Numbered from the stretch's first letter, positions 40,450 to 49,135 are shown. The stretch is DNA of 64,000 nt from UBA1359 sp029570385 (GCA_035351315.1 DAOPVX010000001.1:57783-121782); one strand, 5' to 3'. The notes: generated by a model from the sequence alone, not told the origin. Numbers and translations: made by a program.

Positions 40450-41179
40450 AACGGATTTGTAAATATTTTTGTCGGAGTGGTGCCGGCAATTTTTCTAAGC
40501 TATACCTTAACATAACTCTGGGCATACGGCTAGCCCAGTGGTCTAAGAAATTCAGTAAAGCTGTTTGATTACGCTTACCCACCTCTCGCAAAATCCAACC
40601 AGTAGCTTTGTGGAGCAAATCGTGGCGTTCTTTTAAATATTGAGGTGCCATTCGTAAAGCCGTTCGGTAGTCGCCGTGTTTAATGAGAGTTAAATTAGCC
40701 ACCATAGCCGCTCGCCTGGCCCACAGATTATCATTGCGGCGCAGTTCTTTTAATAGTAAGAGCTTTTTATTTTGATTATTAACTAAATATTGACCGATAA
40801 TCTTAGGGGCAGTTAAATCAATTAAATCCCAATTATTAAAACTAGCAATATTATTTAGATAAAAATCTAAATAGTCTTGGTGTTGGCTCGGATTATGCCG
40901 GCATTGATCAACCAAAATTAAGCCGGCTGTTAGGCGAACTTCATGAATTGGATCAGCTAGCATTTTTTTAATAATATCAAGTGACAAATTAGCGAAACGC
41001 TTGGCAACCGTTCGCTGTTCCGGTACTGTAATACCCCAAAAGATATCGCCCTGACCATATTCCCCTGGCCCAGTTTTAAAAAAACGGCCCAGAATCGCTG
41101 CTTTAGCTGGATTAGCTAGCTTTTGTAGAGCTTGGCGAATAACCGAGTAGCTATTTTGAACTGATTTATTCGTTTTCAT
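40436..41179 (-). CDS. AlkD-like DNA alkylation repair protein
   Basis: 247 aa of helical HEAT-like repeats: MLADPIHEVRLTAGLILVDQ, FNNWDLIDLTAPKIIGQYL, NDNLWARRAAMVANL and HKATGWILREVGKR are hallmarks of the DNA alkylation repair (AlkD/AlkC) family. The conserved Trp and Asp in NNWDLID and the later WARR fit the base-excision site. Removes alkylated bases such as 3-methyladenine. It overlaps the methyltransferase gene upstream by 4 nt, giving a two-enzyme alkylation-repair unit. Confidence 0.9.
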   Translation of the reverse strand: MKTNKSVQNSYSVIRQALQKLANPAKAAILGRFFKTGPGEYGQGDIFWGITVPEQRTVAKRFANLSLDIIKKMLADPIHEVRLTAGLILVDQCRHNPSQHQDYLDFYLNNIASFNNWDLIDLTAPKIIGQYLVNNQNKKLLLLKELRRNDNLWARRAAMVANLTLIKHGDYRTALRMAPQYLKERHDLLHKATGWILREVGKRNQTALLNFLDHWASRMPRVMLRYSLEKLPAPLRQKYLQIRYVNH

Positions 41180-41505
41180 AGATGTGGTTGATAAAAAACT
41201 CGGGCCAGATCAGTGACGCAATTATTCTTAATAACGATACCCTCTTGTTGTAAGAGCTGTCGTTTTTTATTGAGGCCAGTAGCAAAGCCAGTTAACTGGC
41301 CGGTGCTGCCAACGACGCGTTGGCAAGGCACGACTGGCCAATATGGATTGCGATTAAGAGCTTGGCCGACCGCCCGAGCTGCCCGTGGCCGACCAATGGC
41401 TTGAGCAATGGCACCGTAAGTACTTAGGCGTCCCCGAGGGATTTGCTGGGTTACCGAGTAGACTAGCGAGGCCAAAGGAGTGATTGGCGGAATTATTTTT
41501 TTCAT
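41176..41505 (-). CDS. Ogt/MGMT-type alkylguanine alkyltransferase domain protein
   Basis: 109 aa, only the C-terminal DNA-binding/active domain. IPRGRLSTYGAIAQAIGRPRAARAVGQALNRN is the helix-turn-helix with the Arg finger; the active site is PVVPCQRVVGS, so the acceptor Cys is kept while the canonical His of PCHR is Gln. LTGFATGLNKKRQLLQQEGI closes the family pattern. The Cys argues for a suicide alkyltransferase rather than an ATL protein, where Cys is lost. Coupled to the AlkD-like gene. Confidence 0.88.
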   Translation of the reverse strand: MKKIIPPITPLASLVYSVTQQIPRGRLSTYGAIAQAIGRPRAARAVGQALNRNPYWPVVPCQRVVGSTGQLTGFATGLNKKRQLLQQEGIVIKNNCVTDLARVFYQPHL

Positions 41506-41537
41506 TAAGATAATTATAGCGTTTTTTGGCTATTAAG

Positions 41538-41567
41538 AAAATAAAAAGGCCTCCCTAGGGAGGCCTT
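41538..41567 (-). terminator. Terminator of the 41583-42152 gene
   Basis: Perfect 22-bp palindrome at 41546-41567 (arms AAGGCCTCCC and GGGAGGCCTT), followed on the minus strand by TTTTT. Confidence 0.9.
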
Positions 41568-41582
41568 ATAAAGTGTTTGTGG

Positions 41583-42152
41583 TTAATCAGCCCGAGGACG
41601 GGCTGAGAAGCTGGTTTCTAGCCAGCTTCTAATTGCGGCGATTTCTTCCTTGGTTAAGGAAGATTCGAAATTATCAGCGTAGAAGCCGCTGATAATTTCT
41701 TTCAATCGCTGGAAACAGTATTCTACGGTTTCGTCATCTTCGTTGACGCATATGTGCGCCAACAAAGCTCGGCTAATGATTCTCCTGATATAACTGAGCC
41801 GCCCAGCGGCAATTATTTGGAGTGCCTGTTTACAGGCTTTTTCTTTGCCAGACAGGTAGACATTTACTAGTAATGGAACCAGATTTACCATTACTACACT
41901 GAGCGTTATGTTCATGCTCAGTGTAAATGCTTGTCTGCCCACCTTGTTGATAAACAAGGCCAATATTAGACAGTTAATTAAGGACAAAAATAACAAAACT
42001 AGGGTTATTTTGTTAATTTTCATCCAAATTTTTAGCCGACTGGCTATTTTTTTCGCTTTTGAACTTAGCGCCACCCGTTGAGCAACCAGTTGCTCGAAGT
42101 CCTGGCAGGCGCTATTCACAATCTGAACGGCGAGATTTTTGGATATTTCCAT
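41583..42152 (-). CDS. Two-segment membrane protein, unknown, hairpin-saturated gene
   Basis: 189 aa. Two hydrophobic segments (about residues 50-70 and 80-100) between a helical N-terminal part and a helical C-terminal cytoplasmic domain with EISGFYADNFESSLTKEEI. The topology recalls SLATT-type proteins, but no motif proves this. SD AAGGAGG (42158-42164 on this strand, 5-nt spacer). Perfect stems include 41606-41630 (9 bp), 41667-41699 (13 bp, the longest found) and 41895-41925 (10 bp), with many shorter ones. Own promoter and terminator, divergent from clpB. Confidence 0.7.
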   Translation of the reverse strand: MEISKNLAVQIVNSACQDFEQLVAQRVALSSKAKKIASRLKIWMKINKITLVLLFLSLINCLILALFINKVGRQAFTLSMNITLSVVMVNLVPLLVNVYLSGKEKACKQALQIIAAGRLSYIRRIISRALLAHICVNEDDETVEYCFQRLKEIISGFYADNFESSLTKEEIAAIRSWLETSFSARPRAD

Positions 42153-42192
42153 GATCTCCTCCTTTTATTGTATTTATTTTTTAGGTACACTA

Positions 42193-42222
42193 GTATTATT
42201 TCAAACTACCCTTAATTGTCAT
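42193..42222 (-). promoter_or_regulatory. Candidate promoter of the 41583-42152 gene
   Basis: On the minus strand ATGACA, about 18 bp, TAATAC. A TTGACA 9 bp further upstream gives an alternative with a poorer -10. Coordinates are approximate. Confidence 0.4.
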
Positions 42223-42267
42223 TGTTGTCAATAACTGATTGGTTAATTTTTCGCTCGGCGATTTTTA

Positions 42268-42276
42268 TGCTATAAT
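42268..42276 (+). promoter_or_regulatory. clpB extended -10 promoter
   Basis: TGC-TATAAT, with TATAAT at 42271-42276 and no clear -35. Start near 42283, upstream of the CIRCE-type element. Confidence 0.7.
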
Positions 42277-42310
42277 CTTGACAGACGACGTTGGCTCGGT
42301 TATATTATTT

Positions 42311-42337
42311 TTAGCAGTCTAGACAAGTGACTGCTAA
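42311..42337 (+). promoter_or_regulatory. CIRCE-like operator (HrcA site) before clpB
   Basis: TTAGCAGTC-N9-GACTGCTAA. The consensus CIRCE is TTAGCACTC-N9-GAGTGCTAA: same arm length and same 9-bp spacer, with one change per arm that keeps the symmetry. It lies in the transcribed leader, 29 bp before the clpB ATG. Predicts heat-shock control by HrcA, which is not encoded in this window. Confidence 0.85.
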
Positions 42338-42366
42338 ATAATTAGCTTAGTAGCCTATAAAATAAT

Positions 42367-45024
42367 ATGGACATGTTAGACAAATTTACTCAAAAATCAC
42401 AAGAAGCTATTATTAACGCTCAGATGGTTGCCCAGCAGTTCGGTCAGGAGTTTATTGGCGCCCTGCATCTGCTTTTAGCCCTATTACAGCAAGATGAGAG
42501 TTTGGTGCGCCCAATCATTGAAGCGCAAAAGATTGATCCAGATTTAGTGGCTAGTCAGACGGAGGCTGAGCTGGACAAGTTGCCGAAATCCGATCGGGCT
42601 GAAGTTGCCGAAGGCGTGGTTCAGGGCACAGCTGAAGCCTCAATGGTGATTGAACGAGCCCGCAAAGAAGCGAAAAATTTAGACGATGAATATATTGCCA
42701 CCGAGCATTTACTATTAGCTATTGTCGGCATCAAATCCAAGGCGCAATCGATTTTATTGAAAGTCGGCTTGGGTTATGAAGGCCTGCTTAAGGCCCTGAT
42801 TGAGTTACGCGGTTCACAGGCGGCCGGATCAACTGATGCCGAAAAGAAGTACAGGATTTTACAGAAATATGCTATTAATTTGACCGATTTAGCTCGTCAG
42901 AAAAAATTGGATCCGGTAATTGGTCGTGATGAGGAAATTCGCCGTATTATGCAGGTTTTGTCACGGCGGACCAAGAATAATCCAGTTCTAATCGGCGAAG
43001 CCGGTACGGGTAAAACGGCTATTGTAGAAGGTTTAGCTCAGCGAATTATCGCTGGTGATGTGCCGGAAACATTAAAAGGTAAAGAATTGGTCAGTTTAGA
43101 TTTAGGCGCTTTAATTGCCGGCGCCAAGTTTCGTGGCGAATTTGAAGACCGTCTTAAATCGGTTATTAAAGAAGTGCAGAAAAGTAACGGTCAAGTTATT
43201 TTATTTGTTGATGAGCTTCATACTATTGTTGGGGCTGGCGCCTCAGAGGGGTCAATGGACGCTTCCAATATGCTTAAGCCGGCATTGGCCCGCGGTGAAA
43301 TTAAATTGGTCGGCGCCACAACCACTAAAGAATATCAAAAATATATTGAAAAAGACGCTGCCTTGGAACGGCGTTTCCAGCCAATTTTTGTGGAAGAACC
43401 GAGTGTTGAGGATGCTATCGCTATTTTGCGTGGTATTAAAGAAAAATATGAAGTTCATCACGGTGTGCGGATTACTGATGATGCCTTGATTGCTGCAGTC
43501 AAACTATCGGCTCGCTATATTACCGATCGTTTTTTGCCGGATAAAGCGGTTGATTTAATTGATGAAGCCACCTCGAGCTTGCGGATGGAGATTGATTCCT
43601 CGCCGGACGAATTGGACGGCTTAAAAAGAGAAATTCGTCGTTTAGAAATTATGAAAGCTGGCTTATTAAAAGAAGATAATAAAGAAAAAGTCCGTAAGGT
43701 CAATCGTGATTTGGAAAATTTAAAGGAAAAAGCCAAACAATTGGAGCTGCATTGGTCCAATGAGAAAGAAATCATCTCCAAGATTCGCCAATTCAAGAAA
43801 GATATTGATGAATTGCGGGCACAGGCGGAAATTATTGAACGGCGCGGTGATGATTTAACTAAAGTCGCTGAGATTCGTTATAGCCGGATTCCGGATTTAG
43901 AAAAAGCTATTGAAATGGAGCGGCAGAATTTACTAAAGATTCAGAGCAACGGCCAGCGGATTTTAAAAGAAGAAGTTGACGAAGAAGATATTGCTAAAGT
44001 GGTGGCGCGTTGGACTGGTATTCCCATAGCTCGGATGCTGGAAACCGAAGCTCAGAAATTAACCAAAATTGAAGATTATCTTAAGGCTCGAGTGGTTGGA
44101 CAAGTTGAAGCGATTGTGGCGGTGGCTAATGCTATTCGCCGGTCACGGGCTGGTATTAGTGAAGAAAAGAAGCCGATTGGTTCTTTCCTATTCGTCGGTC
44201 CGACCGGTGTTGGTAAGACCGAATTAGCCAAGACTTTGGCTGAATTTATGTTTGATGATGAGAATGCCTTGATTCGTTTAGACATGAGTGAATTCATGGA
44301 AAAGCATAGTGTTTCTAAGATTTTGGGAGCGCCAGCCGGCTATATCGGTTATGACGATGGCAGCCAATTGATTGATCGGGTGCGTCGCCGCCCTTATAGC
44401 GTAATTTTATTTGATGAAATCGAAAAGGCTCACCCCGAGGTTTTCAATATCTTGCTGCAAATTTTAGACGATGGTCGCCTGACTGATGCTAAAGGCCGAG
44501 TGATTAATTTTAAAAATACCATCATTATTATGACTTCCAATCTAGGTAATGAAGTCATCAAGGATTATTCCATTGGTTTTTATGATGGTAGTGATGCCAA
44601 GAAATTGGCTGAAATCCGCGAGGACGAGATGAAAGACAAGATTGACAATATTCTCAAGCAGCATTTTAAGCTGGAATTCTTAAATCGGATTGACGAAATT
44701 GTTATTTTTAAGAGTTTAAGCAGAGAAGCTCTAGGTAATATTGTTGAATTAGAACTACAGAAAGTCAGCCGACGTTTAGCCATTAAGGGTATTAAATTTA
44801 AGGTGACAGCCAAGGTTAAACGATTTTTGGCTGACCAGGGTTATGATATTACCTTTGGCGCGCGGCCGCTGAAACGAGTTATCCAAAATCAATTATTAGA
44901 TGAATTGGCTTTACAAATAATTGAGGGCAAGATTAAAGAGGGAGATATGATTAATGCCGATTTATCGTCAGGTAATAAAATTATTTTTAAGACCGGCGCT
45001 GAATTAAAAAATCATCAAGATTAA
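42367..45024 (+). CDS. clpB: ClpB-type disaggregase
   Basis: 885 aa. Clp N domain (about residues 4-145, two repeats: FTQKSQEAIINAQMVAQQFG and ASMVIERARKEAKNLDDEYI). AAA1 has Walker A GEAGTGKT (210-217) and Walker B FVDELH (Asp282-Glu283). A coiled-coil M domain follows (about 410-520), the feature that marks ClpB rather than ClpA. AAA2 has GPTGVGKT (611-618), LFDEIEKAHPEV and GARPLKRVIQ. With DnaK it resolubilises aggregates. The CIRCE-type operator upstream supports a heat-shock role. MDML may start at the second ATG (42373). Confidence 0.93.
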   Translation: MDMLDKFTQKSQEAIINAQMVAQQFGQEFIGALHLLLALLQQDESLVRPIIEAQKIDPDLVASQTEAELDKLPKSDRAEVAEGVVQGTAEASMVIERARKEAKNLDDEYIATEHLLLAIVGIKSKAQSILLKVGLGYEGLLKALIELRGSQAAGSTDAEKKYRILQKYAINLTDLARQKKLDPVIGRDEEIRRIMQVLSRRTKNNPVLIGEAGTGKTAIVEGLAQRIIAGDVPETLKGKELVSLDLGALIAGAKFRGEFEDRLKSVIKEVQKSNGQVILFVDELHTIVGAGASEGSMDASNMLKPALARGEIKLVGATTTKEYQKYIEKDAALERRFQPIFVEEPSVEDAIAILRGIKEKYEVHHGVRITDDALIAAVKLSARYITDRFLPDKAVDLIDEATSSLRMEIDSSPDELDGLKREIRRLEIMKAGLLKEDNKEKVRKVNRDLENLKEKAKQLELHWSNEKEIISKIRQFKKDIDELRAQAEIIERRGDDLTKVAEIRYSRIPDLEKAIEMERQNLLKIQSNGQRILKEEVDEEDIAKVVARWTGIPIARMLETEAQKLTKIEDYLKARVVGQVEAIVAVANAIRRSRAGISEEKKPIGSFLFVGPTGVGKTELAKTLAEFMFDDENALIRLDMSEFMEKHSVSKILGAPAGYIGYDDGSQLIDRVRRRPYSVILFDEIEKAHPEVFNILLQILDDGRLTDAKGRVINFKNTIIIMTSNLGNEVIKDYSIGFYDGSDAKKLAEIREDEMKDKIDNILKQHFKLEFLNRIDEIVIFKSLSREALGNIVELELQKVSRRLAIKGIKFKVTAKVKRFLADQGYDITFGARPLKRVIQNQLLDELALQIIEGKIKEGDMINADLSSGNKIIFKTGAELKNHQD

Positions 45025-45028
45025 CCAC

Positions 45029-46576
45029 ATGAAATCATTGACCAGCAAAGTTTTGTTAATTATCGGTTTAATAGCCAGTAGCTGGCTAGTTAACGGCGGC
45101 CGGGCTCAGGCGGCTGATTTTAACCCCAATCTAATTATTACCGACCAGGAGATTATGGATAGCGCGGCTATGAATTTGGGAGAGATTCAAAACTTTCTGG
45201 AAGATCGCGGCAGTTTTTTGGCTACTTATCGAACCACTGATTATTATGGCGTTGTTCGTAGCGCCGCTGAGATTATCTATAATGCCGCGGTCAATAGCTA
45301 TGATTGTAGCGGCATTGAAGTCAATAACCCACAGGACATTGAAGAGGCTAAAATTAAGTGCGTCAAGGTAGCAATCAATCCCCGTTTTTTAATTGTGCTG
45401 CTACAAAAAGAACAAAGTTTGATTGATAGCAAAGGACCACGACAAAGCCAATTAGATTGGGCGACCGGCTATGGCTGTCCGGATAATGCTGCCTGCGGCG
45501 AACGCTGGCGTGGCTTTGGCAAACAAGTTAACGCGGCGGCGCTACAGTTCTATGATTACATGGTTAATCCTCGTTATTATAGATATCAAGTTGGCCAAAC
45601 TTATACTATTACTAATACCGGTCGTGATCCGATGATTGTTGTTCCGGCTAATCGGGCTACCGCCGCGCTTTATAATTATACCCCCCACGTCTATAACGGA
45701 AACTATAATTTTTGGAATATTTGGCAGCGCTATTTCACTCAGGTATACCCAGATGGGTCTTTGCTGCAAGCCGCCGGTCAGGAGACAGTTTATTTAATTC
45801 AATCCGGTCGTAAACGACCATTCTCCAGTCGCGGCGCCTTAGTTTCGCGGTTTAATCCCAATAAGATCGTGATTGTTAGACCGGAAGATTTAGACAGTTA
45901 TCCAGAGGGCGCGCCGATTAAGTTTCAGCAATATGCTTTAGTCCAGGCACCGTCTGGAGCAGTTTATCTCTTGGTTGACGATAAGCGCCGCGGCTTCACC
46001 AGTCAGCAGGCTTTCGCTAAGATGGGCTTCAATCGCCAAGAAGTCATCAAAGGCAGCTGGGAGGAATTGGCTGCTTATAAGGAATCAACTCCGATTACGG
46101 TCACCTCGACCTATCCGACCGGTGCATTATTGCAAGACAAGAAAACTGGCGGCGTTTATTGGGTAGAAGAAGGTAATAAGGCGCCGCTGCTAGATCGGGC
46201 AACCCTGGCGGCTAAATTTGCTAAACGGCGAATTATTCCAGCTGACCAAAAAGAATTAGATGCTTATAAAACGGTTGATCCGGTTAATCTGGATAACGGT
46301 AGCTTAATTAAGTTGGACAGCGACCCTAATGTTTATTTATTAGATCATGGCCAGCGGCGGCTGATTGCTAGCGAGCGGATATTTAACCATTTAGGATATA
46401 GCTGGGCTAATATCATTACTATTAGTTCTCGTCACTTCAGTCTTTATAATCAAGGGCCAATCATTGAAGATAATTTGCCCGCTGACTATGGACAACCCAT
46501 GGTCATTCCAACACCAGACAACCTAGTGCCAACAGTAACCGCCACTACGACCAGCTCAACCTCAACCAACCCTTAA
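45029..46576 (+). CDS. Exported surface protein with four C-terminal beta repeats
   Basis: 515 aa. Signal peptide (about residues 1-29, ending GGRAQAA). The N-terminal domain (about 30-235) has LLQKEQSLI and WATGYGCPDNAACGERWRGF, which resembles lytic-transglycosylase-like or hemagglutinin-type cell-wall domains. Four repeats of about 55 aa follow (from about 250), each built on a VYLI..G.+R.F/L core: TVYLIQSGRKRPFSSRGA, AVYLLVDDKRRGFTSQQA, GVYWVEEGNKAPLLDRAT, NVYLLDHGQRRLIASERI. A Thr/Ser-rich tail ends the protein. 4 nt after clpB. Probably acts at the cell wall. Confidence 0.7.
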   Translation: MKSLTSKVLLIIGLIASSWLVNGGRAQAADFNPNLIITDQEIMDSAAMNLGEIQNFLEDRGSFLATYRTTDYYGVVRSAAEIIYNAAVNSYDCSGIEVNNPQDIEEAKIKCVKVAINPRFLIVLLQKEQSLIDSKGPRQSQLDWATGYGCPDNAACGERWRGFGKQVNAAALQFYDYMVNPRYYRYQVGQTYTITNTGRDPMIVVPANRATAALYNYTPHVYNGNYNFWNIWQRYFTQVYPDGSLLQAAGQETVYLIQSGRKRPFSSRGALVSRFNPNKIVIVRPEDLDSYPEGAPIKFQQYALVQAPSGAVYLLVDDKRRGFTSQQAFAKMGFNRQEVIKGSWEELAAYKESTPITVTSTYPTGALLQDKKTGGVYWVEEGNKAPLLDRATLAAKFAKRRIIPADQKELDAYKTVDPVNLDNGSLIKLDSDPNVYLLDHGQRRLIASERIFNHLGYSWANIITISSRHFSLYNQGPIIEDNLPADYGQPMVIPTPDNLVPTVTATTTSSTSTNP

Positions 46577-46580
46577 TAAT

Positions 46581-47381
46581 ATGGCTTTAGCTTTTGCCGG
46601 CCTAGTGCCGCACTCACCGCTGTTGGCGCCAAATATCGGTAAAGAACATCGGGCTCAGCTCGGGAAAACGCTAGAGGCCTATAGCTTATTGTCTAAGAAT
46701 TTGGCGACGACTCAGCCGGACGCGATAGTTATTATTTCCGCTCATGCCGCTAGCGGGCCAGACTGGTGGAACGCCAATGTTTGCTTGAATTATCAGGTTG
46801 ATTTAAGTTTATTTGGCGATTTATTAACCCAAGGACAATGGTCGGGCGCTTTAGGTTTAGCTGAAGAATTACAAAATTTTTTAGGACAAACCGAACAATT
46901 GCGTTTTTATAGCCAGCCACAATTAGATTATGGCACAGCCGTGCCACTGCTGTTATTAGGTGAAGATTTAAAAACCGTGCCGATTTTGCCGATCGGTTAT
47001 ATAGATAATCAGCCGGAGCGGCAGGCGGAATTCGGTCGGCGGTTGGGGGAATTTTTGCGGCAATGGCCAGGCAAAGCGGCGCTAATTGGTTCTGGTGATT
47101 TAGCTCATTGTTTAGGAGCTAATCAGCCGAGCGGTCTGCAAGCTCGTGGCCATAAATTTGACCAGCGACTGCAAGAAGCTTTGCGGCAAAATGATAGCCA
47201 GGCTCTTTTGGAGTTATCCATGGATAAAGCTAATGAAACCGGCCAATGTGCTTGGCTGGCCTATCTGACTTTACAGGCCGCTTTAAATGGACAACCGGGG
47301 TCGTGGCAGAATTTGGCCTATGAAGCGCCTTTTGGGGTCGGCGGCGCGGTTTGGCAATGGCAGCCGGCTAGCGCCGATTAA
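46581..47381 (+). CDS. LigB/MEMO-like class III extradiol dioxygenase family protein
   Basis: 266 aa. GLVPHSPLLAPNIGKEH at the N-terminus, VIISAHAASGPDWW, and ALIGSGDLAHCLGANQPSG match the catalytic-subunit-B fold of class III extradiol dioxygenases and the related AmmeMemoRadiSam B/MEMO proteins. Candidate metal ligands are His in VPHS, SAHA and DLAH. The actual reaction in CPR is unknown, as aromatic degradation is unlikely. The 3' end overlaps the convergent gene by 14 nt. Confidence 0.8.
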   Translation: MALAFAGLVPHSPLLAPNIGKEHRAQLGKTLEAYSLLSKNLATTQPDAIVIISAHAASGPDWWNANVCLNYQVDLSLFGDLLTQGQWSGALGLAEELQNFLGQTEQLRFYSQPQLDYGTAVPLLLLGEDLKTVPILPIGYIDNQPERQAEFGRRLGEFLRQWPGKAALIGSGDLAHCLGANQPSGLQARGHKFDQRLQEALRQNDSQALLELSMDKANETGQCAWLAYLTLQAALNGQPGSWQNLAYEAPFGVGGAVWQWQPASAD

Positions 47382-47661
47382 ATTGGTCTTGACGATAATT
47401 GCCCAGAATTTTGAAAAAATATTGCCAACGTGAGCCTTGTTGGCAGAGTTCTTGAGTGTCAATAACAGCTTGGCGAATAACTGATTCAGGAAATTGCCGA
47501 CAAGCTTGAAAAACTGAATTGCGTTTGAAGTTAGGTATGCGCAGCCGCTCAATTACTTCTAGAGCTAATTGTTGCCAAGGATAAGCGGTCGGCTTGATTA
47601 TCGGCCGCGGTCGTTTGATTAATTGACTGATATCGGTAAATTGGCGGATATCGCGGGGCAT
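47368..47661 (-). CDS. Conserved-type hypothetical protein
   Basis: 97 aa from the ATG at 47661 (MPRDIRQFTDISQLI); an upstream in-frame start would run into the divergent def region. Mostly helical, with a basic central region (IKRPRPIIKPTAYPWQQLA) and FKRNSVFQACRQFPESVIRQAV, which looks like a small helix-turn-helix or helical bundle. No family recognised. Tail-to-tail with the dioxygenase-like gene, divergent from def. Confidence 0.6.
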   Translation of the reverse strand: MPRDIRQFTDISQLIKRPRPIIKPTAYPWQQLALEVIERLRIPNFKRNSVFQACRQFPESVIRQAVIDTQELCQQGSRWQYFFKILGNYRQDQFNRR

Positions 47662-47715
47662 AGTAAATAGATAAGACAATTTTAAGATAAAAGATTTATA
47701 AATTATAACGAAGCT

Positions 47716-48192
47716 ATGGATCAAAAGCAAATTTCCAGCGGCCGAGTCCGGCGGCTCGTCATTAATCCAGATTCCCGTCTGCGCCGCGTAGCTCAGACGG
47801 TTGATTTAGCTATGCTTCAAGATAAGAAGTTTCAAGAATTAATGGTTGATATGGCCAAGACCATGTTAGTTAAAGATGGTGTCGGTTTGGCGGCGCCGCA
47901 AATCGGCCGCAATTGGCGTTTGATTGTTGTTAATACTGATGAGGGTGTCTGGCCGATGATTAATCCGGTATTGAGCGATTTAAGTTCGGCGACCATAGTT
48001 GAAGAAGAAGGCTGCTTGTCGGTGCCTAACGTTTTTGGACCAGTTCGGCGGTCGAAAGAATTGATTTGTCACTATATCAATGATTTAGGACAAGAAGTCC
48101 ATCTGCCGGCTAAAGGTGCTTTAGCTCGAGTAATTCAGCATGAGGTTGATCATCTTGACGGCGTGCTATTCATTGATCATTTAAGTCAGTAA
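47716..48192 (+). CDS. def: Peptide deformylase
   Basis: 158 aa. All three metal motifs are present: GVGLAAPQIG, EEGCLSVP (Cys ligand) and IQHEVDHLDGVLF (HEXXH). Removes the formyl group from nascent N-terminal Met. Directly followed by fmt, 2 nt after the stop, the usual pair. Confidence 0.97.
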   Translation: MDQKQISSGRVRRLVINPDSRLRRVAQTVDLAMLQDKKFQELMVDMAKTMLVKDGVGLAAPQIGRNWRLIVVNTDEGVWPMINPVLSDLSSATIVEEEGCLSVPNVFGPVRRSKELICHYINDLGQEVHLPAKGALARVIQHEVDHLDGVLFIDHLSQ

Positions 48193-48194
48193 TC

Positions 48195-49130
48195 ATGGCT
48201 AGTCCCAAGGTTAAAATATTATTAGCCGGTTCGCCATCATTAGCTGTGCCGGCTTTTCAAGCGATAGTTAATGATCAGCGTTTTCAGGTTTTAGGACTAT
48301 TAACCCAACCGGATCAACCAGCCGGCCGCGGCCTCAAATTAACTCCCCCGCCAACTAAGGTCTGGGCGCTAAAGAATGGCTTAACGGTTTGGCAGCCGGA
48401 AAAATTAAAAACTTGGCAGTCAGCGCTAGTCAATATCAAGCCGGATATGGTCGTGGTTATCGCTTATGGCCAATTAATTCCTCAAGCGTTATTAGAGATA
48501 CCGCCGCAAGGTTGGGTCAATGTTCATGGTTCACTGCTGCCGAAATATCGTGGTGCCGGGGTATTGTCGGCGCCGATTATTAACGGCGATCAACAAACCG
48601 GCATTTCCATAATGAAATTGGTTAAAGAATTAGATGCCGGACCAGTTATTGCTCAAGTCAAAATTAATTTAGCCAGTGATGAAACGATGGGCAGCTTAGC
48701 TAGTAAAATCGGACAAGTCGCCGCTGATATTTTACCAGATACCCTTATAGGGTATATTGAAAGACGATTGATTCCTCAAAAACAAAATGACAGCCAAGCT
48801 AGCTATGTCGGTTTGGTAGCGACCGCTGATGCCAAGATTGATTGGCATAAATCAGCCTTAGAAATTGAGAGATTGGTGCGAGCGATGCAGCCGGTGCCAG
48901 GCGCTTGGACAACTTGGCGCGATCAGCGTTTAAAAATCATTGAGGCAACAGTATCTGATCAAAGTTGGCTCAATCCCGGTAAAGTCGGCTTAATTGATGG
49001 TCAATTAGCCATTGGCAGCGGTCAAGGAGCATTGATTATCAATCGTTTGCAGTTAGCTGGCCGTCAGGCTGTCAGTGGCAACGATTTTTTGATCGGTCAA
49101 GCTGATGTTTTGGGAGAATATTTAGCCTAA
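48195..49130 (+). CDS. fmt: Methionyl-tRNA formyltransferase
   Basis: 311 aa. Formyl-transferase core: LLTQPDQPAGRGLKLTPPPTK, VVIAYGQLIPQALLEIPPQG, then the catalytic WVNVHGSLLPKYRGAGVLSAPIING (Asn-His) and KELDAGPVIAQ. The C-terminal tRNA-binding domain starts near ADAKIDWHKSALEIERLVRAM. Formylates initiator Met-tRNA, matching def upstream. Confidence 0.97.
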   Translation: MASPKVKILLAGSPSLAVPAFQAIVNDQRFQVLGLLTQPDQPAGRGLKLTPPPTKVWALKNGLTVWQPEKLKTWQSALVNIKPDMVVVIAYGQLIPQALLEIPPQGWVNVHGSLLPKYRGAGVLSAPIINGDQQTGISIMKLVKELDAGPVIAQVKINLASDETMGSLASKIGQVAADILPDTLIGYIERRLIPQKQNDSQASYVGLVATADAKIDWHKSALEIERLVRAMQPVPGAWTTWRDQRLKIIEATVSDQSWLNPGKVGLIDGQLAIGSGQGALIINRLQLAGRQAVSGNDFLIGQADVLGEYLA

Positions 49131-49135
49131 AGAAC

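Noticed and set aside
41176..41505. Alkyltransferase-like (ATL) protein lacking the acceptor Cys
   Set aside because: The Cys of PCQR is present, so a suicide alkyltransferase is more likely.
42367..45024. ClpC instead of ClpB
   Set aside because: The long coiled-coil M domain and the CIRCE-type control favour ClpB.
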